This document shows positions 56,360 to 64,000 of a stretch of 64,000 bases of DNA, piece by piece. The stretch spans positions 329,688,089 to 329,752,088 of the forward strand of contig NC_053489.1 of NCBI RefSeq assembly GCF_905171775.1, read 5' to 3'. Made by a program: the position numbers and the translations under genes. Source of the stretch: Rana temporaria. Lineage: Eukaryota; Chordata; Amphibia; Anura; Ranidae. Position 1 is the stretch's first letter. Every line of letters begins with the position of its first letter. The notes under the pieces are model-generated. The model was not told the DNA's origin. It saw only the letters and a list, made by a program, of their open reading frames with translations, and searched no databases.

Positions 56360-57025
56360 TTTCAGTGATTAACAGCAGGCTGCCCTATTTAAACACTTCA
56401 GCAGCACAGGGTCTTTGCTGCCTGATCTGCAGTTCTGACGTGGATCCTATCTGAGACCTGTTTGCTATCTGAAACCTGATTTGAACACTGAACTTGGCTT
56501 GTTTTGACTACTCTACCTGAAACCTGATTTGAACACCGAACCCGGCTTGTCTGACTCCTCTCATCTCTCCTATCCTGACCCGGCTCCGTTTGACCATCCG
56601 CCTGCTTGACTTCACTACTGCCAGATCCACCTGCTTGTTTACCGACCATTCTTCAGTCATCTTTCTGCACGATCACCTGTTATGACCCGGCTTGTTTGAC
56701 CCTGCTTTCCCGGTATACCTGAACTATTACTAACTTGTGCCGCTGTAGTCGCAGCTTCTGTGCGGGTCGCTGACCCATCCTACCTGAACTGTTACTAACT
56801 TGTTCCGCTGTAGTCGCAGCTTCTGTGCGGGTCGCTGACCCATCCTCCGTAAGTACGTTCAGCATCTACTTGCCAGAGGTATTCGTCCACCTGCTTCTAC
56901 ACATCACCACCCGGCACTCCTACCCCTCTGTGTTTCGAGCCCGCTGTCCCATATCCAGTGGCTCGCGAACCAGAGTCGTAAGAGAGGCTACCCTGCATCA
57001 GACTCTGGAAACCAGGTACGTAACA
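56319..57025 (+). repeat. gypsy-2 3' LTR (707 bp, 65-bp duplication)
   Basis: Identical in outline to the 5' LTR but with a second copy of a 65-bp segment (TACCTGAACTGTTACTAACT to GGGTCGCTGACCCATCC) at about 56715-56845. The duplicated copies differ by two or three bases. Confidence 0.9.
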
Positions 57026-60000
57026 CCCTCCTTGTCGTCCTCATCCGCTGCAAACTGGGGCAAGGACTTTCCTGACGAGAATCTGATACCCAAACTACTG
57101 CATGGCTTTAACAAAGTCCAACAGATAACCCCTGAACGAAATTTGGAAGGAAACCCAGTTAAAGATAATCCACCGGGCTCACATCCCTTTTCTACGCTCA
57201 TCACAGGACACGAATGCCGCTTCCTGCCCCATGTGCCAACACCTGAAACCGTCTCTGACACACCGGTTCTGGTCATGTTCATTTATCTCAACTTTCTGGG
57301 ACCAAGTCCTGGCTTATGTCTTTCAAATCACCCTACTGAAGTTACCCAAGGACCCTTTCCTCCTCATATTTGGCTACTGGGATCCCCTGCTACTCCAAAG
57401 ATCTCAAGGGGCTGCCCCCCCTTCCAATGCTCTTCCGCCCCCCTCACAGGTGCCCAAGAACTGGCCACTACTATGCTTCTTGGTCGCACGAAGGGCTATC
57501 CTGAGAAACTGGATCTCTCCTCAACCCCCCTCCATCACCATGATTACACGAGATCTCCTTCACCTCCTCGGATTTCAAACGTACTACGACAAAGTCCCGC
57601 TTTCTCGCAACTTGGCAACCTTTTATGTCCGCATCACTCTCTCAAGAGGACTACAACGCCTTTGATCACTACTCTTTCTCGTACTTTAAGTCTCCTCCAC
57701 CTGTGGCCTCAGGCAAGGATACCCCATCTCCGGCACTTTCCACCGCTCCCAGCTGATTGGGACTGCACTGATGACTTCGGCCTGGATGTCACCTCTCCCC
57801 CCCCCCCCCCTCTCTTCTGGTCACCTGGACACTGCTCTTATCTCGGTGCCTCCTCCCCCCCCTTACTTCCTTCACCCCCCCTCCTACCTTAGTTCCCTTT
57901 GTTATGTTAAGACGATGCACTGTTACTTTAGCTGTTTTGTAATTCAAGGACCATCCTTCAGGTTCACCCTGGTCACGTATCTATTTTTGCATAGATCCCA
58001 CCAGTTCATACCAATGTGGGGATGGTGTCCTCCTTTGCATCCCCCCCTGTTCTTGGGGGCTGTGGACGAGGATCTCGCCTCTACTGTAACTAATACATGC
58101 TTATTGATAATTTTCAATGCCGTGTTCTCTGATCTGCTCAGTGACATGTCTATGTTAACGTATAAGTAGTGTCACACCAGGGCTGCGCCCCTCTTGTTAC
58201 TTGTAACACCTTGCATCGTTTCTCCTGCTCTGACATTCCTGTTTTGTATTTCTTGAAAATTCAATAAATACTTTTTGAAAAAAAGAAAAAAAAAAAAACG
58301 TTCCATATCAGCTGGTGGTGCTGTTTGTTGTGGCGTGCTGACAAATCTTTTCCACATTTTGGCCATGCTAACCCTGCCTTCTGAGGTGCTGGCGGTGCCC
58401 CTGCTGCGTTGGCGACCTCTTCCTCCTCCTCTGCCTTCTGCTTCCACTGTGCCCCCGCTGCCAGGTGGGAATTGCACCAGCAGCGCGTCTACCAGCGTGC
58501 GCTTGTACTCGCACATCTTGCGTTCACGCTCCAGTGAGGGGATTAAGGACGGTACATTGTCCTTGTAACGGGGATCCAGCAGCGTGGCCACCCAGTAATC
58601 AGCACCTGTCATAATGTGCAAAACACGTCGGTCGTTGCGGAGACACTGCAGCATGTAATTGCTCATGTGTGCCAGGCTGCCCAGAGGCAACGAAAAGCTG
58701 TCCGCTGTGGGAGGTGTATCATCTGTGTCCTCTGTATCCCCCCAGCCACGCACCAGTAATGGCCATGAGCTGGTCTGGATGCCATCCTGCTGTGAACATG
58801 GTTCCTCCTCCTCCTCCATGTCTTCCTCCTCCTCATCCTCCACCACGTCATCCTCCAGAACTGTGCCCTTGCTGGACAATTGTGTACCTGGCCTTTGTTG
58901 GTGCACAAACCCACCCTCGGAGCCACTTGTGAATGACTGCCCTGAAAGCCTTGCAAATGATCCCGATTCCTCCTCCTCCTCCTCCTCCTCCTCCTGTGCC
59001 ACATACTCTTCCATCATCGCCCGTAGCGTTTTTCAAGGAGGCATAGAACTGGGATAGTCACGCTGAGAGCGGCGTCATTGGCACTGGCCAAGTTGGTGGA
59101 GTACTCAAAACAGCGCAACAAGGCACACAGGTCTCGCATGGAAGCCCAGTTATTGGTGGTAAAGTGGTTCTGTTCCGCAGAGTGACTCACGCGTGCATGC
59201 TGCAGCTGGAACTCCACTATCGCCTGCTGCTGCTCGCACAGTCTGGCCAGCATGTGCAAGGTGAAGTTCCATCTTGTGGGCACATCACATATGAGGCGGT
59301 GAGCGGGAAGGCCGAAGTTACGCTGCAGGGCTGCCAGGCGAGCAGCAGCAGGGTGAGAACGCCGAAAGTGCGCACAGACGGCCCGCACTTTCTGCAGCAG
59401 CTGTGGCGTATCGGGGTAAGTTTTCAGAAAGCTCTGCACCACCAAATTCAGCACATGCGCCAGGCAAGGGATATGCGTCAAACCGGCTAGGCTCAGAGCT
59501 GCTACGAGATTTTGCCCGTTATCGCACACCACCAGGCCCGTCTTGAGGCTCACTGACGCCAACCACTCATCGGTGTGTTGTTCCATGTCCCTCCACAACT
59601 CATGCGTGGTGTGTGGTTTTTCCCCCAAACAGGAAAGTTTTAAAACTGCCTGCTGGTGTTTACCCATGGCTGTGCTGAAGTTGGTGGTGAATTTGTTATG
59701 CTGACTGGATGAGGAGGCGGTAGAGGATGAGGACGCGGAGCAGAAGGAGTTAGGAACAGGAGGCAAACTGAAGCGCCCTGCAATCCTCGGTGGTGGAAGG
59801 ACATGCGCCAAACTGCTATCCGCCTCAGGCCCAGCCGCCACTACATTTACCCATTGTGTTGTTAGGGAGATATAACTTCCCTGACCATGCTTACTGGTCC
59901 ACGTATCCGTAGTTAGGTGGACCTTTGCACAGATGGCGTTGCGCAGTGCACACCTGATTTTGTCCCCCACTTGGTTGTGCAGGGAAGGGATGGCTCGCCT

Positions 60001-61429
60001 GGAAAAGTGGTGGCGGCTGGGCACGACGTACTGTGGGACAGCCAATGCCATCAGGCTTTTAAAACTCTGCGTCTCCACCAGACGGAATGACAGCATTTCA
60101 AAGGCCAGTAATTTTGAAATGCTGGCATTCAGGGCCAGGGATCGCGGGTGGGTAGAGGGGTACTTCCTCTTACGCTCCAGTGTTTGGGAGATTGAGAGCT
60201 GAATGCTTCCATGGGACATTGTGGAGATGTTTGGTGACCCAGGTGGTAGTGTTGCTTGCCGGTCCTCTAATTGAGGGGTGGCAGGTGGCACTGTCACTAC
60301 AGAGGTTGATGAAGAGGCAGAGAGGCCCGAGACTGATGCAGAAGAGGAAGCAGGAGGAGCCAGAGACCTTTTTTTGGTTTTTGAGGTGTCTACTCCACTG
60401 CACCTTGTGCTTTGCACTTAGATGCCTGGTCATGCAGGTTGTGCTCAGGTTGAGAACGTTTATGCCTCCCTTCAGGCTCTGATTGCACAACATGCAAACC
60501 ACCCGTGTCTTGTCATCAGCACATTGTGTGAAGAACTGCCACGCTAGGGAACTCCTTGGACCTGGCTTTTGTGTGCTGGGTCCCTTGCTGCGTTAGGTAG
60601 TAGCAGGCGTACTGTCTAGGGGACGGACGCTCTGCTTTGGCACCATGCTCCCTCTTCTGCTGTGCTGGTGGCTCTGTGCGACCACCGCCTCTTCCTCCGA
60701 ACTACACGGGTCACCTGCATGAGGTTGATTCCATGTCAGGTCGAGGACCTCATCGTCCTGCACATCATCTTTCACCCAGTCTTCACCACTGCCCTCCTTG
60801 TCGGTCTGCACAATTGCAAAAGCACCAGCAGTGTTTCATCATCATCCAAGACGTGCTGTGATGGTCCCCCCATGTACTCATCTTGAAATATAAGTGGTTG
60901 GGCATCGGTGCACTCAATCTCTTCCCCTTCTGGGGCTGGGCTAGGTGGATGGCCCTGGGAACACATGCTAACAGACTCATCAAAAAGAAGAAGAGACTGC
61001 TGCATGCTTTGGGGCTCAGACTGCTTGGCTGATTTGCAAGGGGGTGAGGTGAAAGACTGATGGTGGACATCGGCTGCAGGCACCAACTCTGAACTTTCAG
61101 CACAAGACTGGTTGGAAAACAATGTGAAGGAACTGGAGGCACTGTCAGCAACCAAATCTACTACCGCCTGTTCTGCTCCTGGCCTCAACATTCGTAGAGC
61201 TGGATTAGGCCCGACCAAATACCGCTGCAGGCTCTGTCGGCTACTCACACCTGAGAAAGGTGTTTCACTTGTGCGTGTAGCTGGCACAGATCGACCACGT
61301 CCTCTCCCTGTAACAGGAGCTCCACCAGCAGCACCACGACTGCGGCCACATCCCTTATTTAACGTTTTCCTCATATTTCTCAAATTTAGGGTCTTGCCCC
61401 AATTTTGAGAAATTTTAAATACAAACATA

Positions 61430-62108
61430 GGGCCATATTCTCAAACAAGTTACGTATGCGTATAAACAGATACGCCTACGTAAGTCCGTTTCCTATGTTT
61501 AAGTGTATTCTCAAACTGAGATACACTTAAACATGCCTAAGATATGACAGCCTGCGCCGTTGTATCTTAGGCTGCAATATTTACGCTGACCGCTAGGTGG
61601 CGGTCAGCGTAGAATATGCAAATGACTAGTCACGCCGATTCTCGAACGTACGCTTGCCCGCCGTAGTGTTTTAACGTCGTTTCCGTAAGCGATACGCGGC
61701 ATAAAGATAAAGATGCCCCCTAGGTGGCGTACTCAATGTTAAGTATGGCCGTCGATCCCGCGTCGAAATTTCAAAATTGAACGTCGTTTACGTAAGTCGT
61801 CCGTGAATGGCGCTGGACGCCATTTACGTTACAGTCAAAACAAATGACGTCCGTGAGACGTCATTTAGCGCAATGCAAGACGGAGCATGCGCATTACGAT
61901 CGGCGCGGGAGCGCGCCTAATTTAAATGATCCACGCCCCCTGCCTGGATCATTTGAATTAGGATGGCTTACACGGGTGGACTTTACGCGATGCCGCCGCA
62001 AGTTCACAGGTAAGTGGTTTGGGAATCCGGCACTTGCCACTTAAACTTGCGGCGGCGTAACGTAAAGTACATACGTTCCGCCGCCTGAAATGTATGAGAA
62101 TATGGCCC
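61430..62108. mobile_element. 679-bp MITE with GGGCCATATTCTCA ends
   Basis: Inverted ends GGGCCATATTCTCA and TGAGAATATGGCCC with 3-bp flanks ATA (61427-61429 and 62109-62111). Interior palindromes (GCCTAAGATATGACAGCC, GCGCGGGAGCGCGC) resemble those of the 737-bp MITEs. It sits just upstream of the hAT-3 N-terminal frame. Confidence 0.85.
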
Positions 62109-62111
62109 ATA

Positions 62112-62528
62112 GTGTAATATGGTGAAATAGGCAGATATTCACCTATATATTTCTCTACCTATAGCAAGAAGCAGGAACCTACCTTTAAACAATGTACTGC
62201 ACAGACAGTATATCACAGGGGACAGGTAGAGTGCTGGTGAACTAGGCAGAGATTCACCTATATATTTCTCTACCTATAGCAAGAAGCAGGAACCTACCTC
62301 TAAACAATGTACTGCACAGACAGTATATCACAGGTGACAGGTAGAGTGCTGGTGAAATGGGCAGAGATTCACCTATATATTTCTCTACCTATAGCAATAA
62401 GCAGGAAGACAGGCCTAAACAATGTACTGCACAGACAGTATATCACAGGGGACAGGTAGAGTGCTGGTGAAATGGGCAGAGATTCACCTAGATATTTCTC
62501 TACCTATAGCAATAAGCAGGAAGCCAGG
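62112..62528. repeat. hAT-3 tandem array, 115-bp unit
   Basis: Units begin near 62121, 62236, 62351 and 62466 (GGTGAAATRGGCAGAGATTC, then CACCTATATATTTCTCTACC); spacing is exactly 115 bases. The array is cut by the LTR start at 62529. Confidence 0.9.
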
Positions 62529-63056
62529 TGTGACGGTATCGGTATGATATCCCCGTCAACGTTCCCTTCTTCCCATAACGACAATCACCCCAATATTCCA
62601 CGAGGAGGGATATCCCTGGAATCGCCCAGAAAGCCACACATGAGACAAGCTTACTGCTAGAACAAGACACTTTATTGACACAAAAACTCAGCTTATATGT
62701 GGTTACAGCCTGTTAGGAACGCCCCCCTCACACAGTGGGGTTTCCCATACAGATTATAGGAGACAAGTCGGAGCCGACCCTGCAGACACGTTTCTTTAGA
62801 TAAAGACATCAGCGGAGTTAATTACTAGGTGTAACAGCCTGACCACAATGAAGCAATCAGAATAATTAACATGAGCCACTTCTAATCATTGTAAACAGTA
62901 AGGCCGGTCTCCTTCCCACACACAATAAATCAATTACCATTTGAACTAGGGAGCTGGCTGAGGAAGGGTCATTAACATGTCAATAGCTTGTGACACATGA
63001 ATCCATCTAACCCACAATTTAACCAAGCAGGGAGATTTACACTGACATCCTTCACA
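62529..63056 (-). repeat. 3' LTR of a retroelement (528 bp)
   Basis: On the minus strand it starts TGTGAAGGATGTCAG and ends ACCGTCACA. A TATA-like ACATATAAGC (62692-62701) and a poly-A signal AATAAA (62671-62676) follow each other in the right order on the minus strand. A polypurine tract (AAAAAGGGGGGCCAT) lies immediately inside at 63057-63072. These features show a retroviral or gypsy-type 3' LTR, minus orientation, with the element body extending to the right beyond the window. The 5' LTR and the target duplication are not visible. Confidence 0.8.
62671..62701 (-). promoter_or_regulatory. LTR TATA-like box and poly-A signal
   Basis: Minus-strand ATATAAG at 62692-62701 followed by AATAAA at 62671-62676. 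The order (TATA, then AATAAA, then about 140 bases to the LTR edge) fits a U3/R/U5 structure. The transcription start is not determined. Confidence 0.5.
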
Positions 63057-63448
63057 ATGGCCCCCCTTTTTCTCCCTGCTCCGGCAAACCCGGTTGGACC
63101 TTCCCTGGTCCAGTAGGGTTGACGGGTTCAGAGCTTTTAGTCCGAGGTTAACTCTGTTTGGCGTGACTGACCTCCATTGGTAACTGCTTCCGACTCAGGT
63201 ATGCCACCGGGTCGTCAGATCACACGCCGGTCAGTCCCCAAGTCTTTGTGCGATCTGCAAAGTCACCAGAAGTCAGTGTGAAGACAGCGAATGGGTCTGT
63301 GCGCCGCCGTCTAGGTGTCCCGCTATGGGAGGGGGCAGGTTATGGCTCTGAAGTGACAATCACAGGAGATTCATAAAAAGAAAAAGTTATATTTGTTGAA
63401 ATGCTGTAGCACTGGTGCTCAGAGTCCGGGGGGGGGGGGAGAGGGGAC
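63057..63448 (-). other. polypurine tract and 3' untranslated region
   Basis: No frame of note. Contains the polypurine tract next to the LTR and a G-run at 63427-63440 close to the HEXIM-like stop codon. Origin (retroelement or captured transcript tail) is not decidable by eye. Confidence 0.5.
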
Positions 63449-64000
63449 TCAGAGCCCCATAAGGTCAGCCACCCCCTGCTCCCTCCGCAGCCGCCGGTTC
63501 TCCTCTTTGAGCTTCTCCAGCTCCATCTCCAGTTCATGGAGCCTGGGGGGGTCAGCCCGCTGTGACCTCAGGTGGTTGTTCTCCTCCTCCATGCGGCTTA
63601 TGCACTCCTCCAGCTCTATGTACTCACGGATCAGATCCTGCTTGCTCATGTCCTGCAGGCTCTCCACGTGGTCCTTCATCCTCAGGAACTGGGTGGTGGT
63701 GTAAGGGGCCACCGGTGGGCCCTTGGCGAACATCTCGGCCCGCATCTGGGGCGCCCGCTGCGATTCCATCTCCTCCAGTCGCTTCTTCTCCTCCCAGGTC
63801 CGCTGGTTATATGACTTCCAGGACCTCTTCTTCTTGGAGGGTAGCTGGCGGTGCCTCTTTCTGCCCAGCTCCCTCCAAGGCCCCTCCGGCTCATGGCGGT
63901 CGCCCATGACCAGCTGACAATGGTGTTCCCTGTTGTCCGTAATAACAGATTGTACCATGAGGGCTTCGTAAGGGGTGCCCAATGGTTCTTCCTGACCCAG
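63449..64000 (-). CDS. HEXIM-like protein, 5' end outside window
   Basis: An open minus-strand frame to the window edge. Order: an unfamiliar N-terminal stretch (GTPYEALMVQSVITDNREHH); a basic arginine/lysine motif (GRKRHRQLPSKKKRSWKSY, about 63800-63870); the TWEEKKRLEEMES segment; AEMFAKGPPVAPYTTTQF, equivalent to the HEXIM PYNT box with Asn replaced by Thr (about 63690-63735); and a C-terminal coiled coil (MSKQDLIREYIELEECISR, LHELEMELEKLKEENRRLRR), the cyclin T-binding dimer region in HEXIM1/2. Family knowledge: HEXIM binds 7SK RNA and inhibits P-TEFb. Here the acidic region that normally lies between the PYNT box and the coiled coil is almost absent: QFLRMKDH runs directly into VESLQDMSKQ. 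The stop lies 390 bases from the polypurine tract. The first in-frame ATG seen is at 63958 but the frame is open beyond it. Could instead be a host retrocopy with an LTR inserted downstream. Confidence 0.85.
   Translation of the reverse strand: MGQEEPLGTPYEALMVQSVITDNREHHCQLVMGDRHEPEGPWRELGRKRHRQLPSKKKRSWKSYNQRTWEEKKRLEEMESQRAPQMRAEMFAKGPPVAPYTTTQFLRMKDHVESLQDMSKQDLIREYIELEECISRMEEENNHLRSQRADPPRLHELEMELEKLKEENRRLRREQGVADLMGL

Larger units (their letters stand above)
51311..57025 (+). mobile_element. gypsy-2, young full-length Ty3 chromovirus
   Basis: Two LTRs (51311-51952 and 56319-57025) in direct orientation, TGTCATGG at the start and CGTAACA at the end, with an exact 5-bp duplication CCCTC (51306-51310 and 57026-57030) inside L1-1 ORF2. 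A polypurine tract CCTTGGGGGGGGGGCAA abuts the 3' LTR. gag-pol and a chromodomain lie between. The LTRs differ by only a few bases apart from a 65-bp duplication in the 3' LTR, so insertion is recent. Confidence 0.94.
48127..57665 (+). pseudogene. L1-1 ORF2 (endonuclease-RT), split by gypsy-2
   Basis: From ATG 48127 (MKIFSWNVKGLRSPNKR): endonuclease with LLQETHLAAPDF, NVYAPNSPGK, VGGDFNDTL and ISDHAPVSVSL (48.13-48.83 kb). RT has SKAPGPDGFTGEFYKTL, YRPISLLNLDVK, QSGFVKGRTATLNIR, EKAFDNVSFDWL, GTRQGCPLSPLLFNIALEPL and LFTDDVLIF (FTDD instead of FADD) (49.5-50.23 kb). A frame change occurs in the poly-C run at about 50377. The C-terminal part continues to 51310, then gypsy-2, then 57026-57665 with a Cys-rich segment (ASCPMCQHLKPSLTHRFWSC near 57215-57275). 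Apart from that homopolymer slip and the insertion it is well preserved. Confidence 0.9.
46180..58294 (+). mobile_element. L1-1, near full-length LINE with gypsy-2 inside
   Basis: Exact 15-bp duplication AAAACGTTCCATATC at 46165-46179 and 58295-58309. It runs from a short 5' UTR (46180-46307), ORF1 (46308-47354), a 770-base spacer and ORF2 (48127 to about 57665, interrupted at 51311-57025), to a 3' UTR ending with CAATAAATACTTTTTGAAAA and an A-rich tail (58278-58298). It is about 6.4 kb without the gypsy insert. A distinct family from L1-2 by sequence. Confidence 0.92.
45850..61428 (-). pseudogene. hAT transposase of hAT-3, split by L1-1
   Basis: Minus strand, N to C: a basic start (RKTLNKGCGRSRGAAGGAP, near 61360), a Ser-rich acidic segment to 60772; BED finger near 60440-60530 (WQFFTQCADDK, CMLCNQSL, CMTRHLSAKH); a catalytic part of 467 open codons (59014-60417) with HLTTDTWTSKHGQGSYI, VVCDNGQNLVAAL, CLAHVLNLVVQSF and VPTRWNFTLHML; acidic linker at 58.8-59.0 kb (EEEEEEEEESGSFAR); then the L1-1 insertion; and finally SYMVEQYVCTRLHVL, VLACPAASVLSERVFS and LTFNKMNQAWIPEDL at 45.85-46.18 kb. 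The split gene is otherwise less damaged than hAT-1, with frame changes near 59015 and 60500-60770. Confidence 0.9.
45850..62528 (-). mobile_element. hAT-3 transposon, interrupted by L1-1 and a MITE
   Basis: Minus-strand hAT copy. The C-terminal coding part is at 45850-46179, the remainder at 58295-61429 after the L1-1 insertion. A MITE at 61430-62108 interrupts its 5' side. A 115-bp tandem array (62112-62528) lies beyond, where a retroelement LTR begins. True ends and the 8-bp duplication are not visible in the window. Confidence 0.8.

Noticed and set aside
6539..57803. Long C or G runs (for example 6534-6543, 27281-27290, 57799-57810) as regulatory quadruplexes
   Set aside because: Simple homopolymer tracts; no regular four-run pattern that would make a convincing case by eye.
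1840..61428. Domesticated ZBED or HARBI1 host genes
   Set aside because: All copies have multiple frame breaks or sit within clear transposon ends, so they are transposon copies rather than domesticated genes.
63562..63909. Plus-strand frames opposite the HEXIM-like protein
   Set aside because: Low-complexity Ser/Pro/Gly translations of a GC-rich coiled-coil coding region; no motifs.
63449..64000. An ordinary, functional cellular HEXIM1 gene
   Set aside because: Not fully excluded, but the adjacent PPT/LTR, the missing acidic segment and the PYTT box are unlike a normal gene; listed as a test in the findings.

Overview
The window looks like a stretch of a large, transposon-dense vertebrate genome, most likely an anuran amphibian (possibly a ranid frog; this is inference). 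Evidence is the mix of elements: ZBED-like hAT, PIF/Harbinger with its Myb-like partner, Tc1/mariner (DD34E and DD37E), L1-clade and L2-like LINEs, an EN+ Penelope-like element, chromodomain Ty3/gypsy elements, and TTAA-flanked MITEs. No prokaryotic features, tRNA or rRNA genes are visible, and no intact ordinary host gene is certain. Almost every coding stretch is a transposase, a reverse transcriptase or their decay products.

Layout. 1-430: internally deleted hAT scrap. 704-1440: 737-bp GGGCCAGATTC-ended MITE. 1.84-7.60 kb: hAT-1 on the minus strand, with a tandem-repeat tail invaded by a Charlie-type hAT MITE that itself holds a foldback. 7.6-9.4 kb: two Tc1/mariner remnants. 9376-15972: a complete-ended Harbinger (TSD ATT), itself interrupted at 12820-15554 by a short non-autonomous LTR element (TSD GTTGT). 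16.0-17.5 kb: no recognisable gene. 17.5-19.3 kb: TTAA MITE, Tc1 remnant and L2 tail. 19.3-23.1 kb: decayed gypsy-1 with a solo LTR (TSD CAGAC) in gag. 23.1-34.0 kb: hAT-2 on the plus strand, split by a solo LTR (TSD CCACC) that received a second 737-bp MITE and a 5.8-kb Penelope cluster. 34.0-43.3 kb: L1 fragments, one with a 5' inversion and split by a near full-length L1-2. 43.3-45.8 kb: TTAA MITE, Tc1 and a small MITE. 45.85-62.5 kb: hAT-3 (minus) split by L1-1, which is split by a young gypsy-2. 62.5-64.0 kb: 3' LTR of a retroelement (minus) preceded by a HEXIM-like reading frame.

Insertion order can be read from target-site duplications (TSDs): hAT-3 > L1-1 > gypsy-2; hAT-2 > solo LTR > MITE and Penelope; DD37E mariner > Harbinger > LTR element; old inverted L1-3 > L1-2. 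The most unusual object is the HEXIM-like frame beside a retroviral-type 3' LTR and polypurine tract. It suggests a retroelement that captured a host P-TEFb/7SK regulator and lost the acidic inhibitory region. The Penelope cluster (one full copy, one partial tandem copy, one inverted copy, each with a hammerhead-like fold in its pLTR) is the second point of interest.
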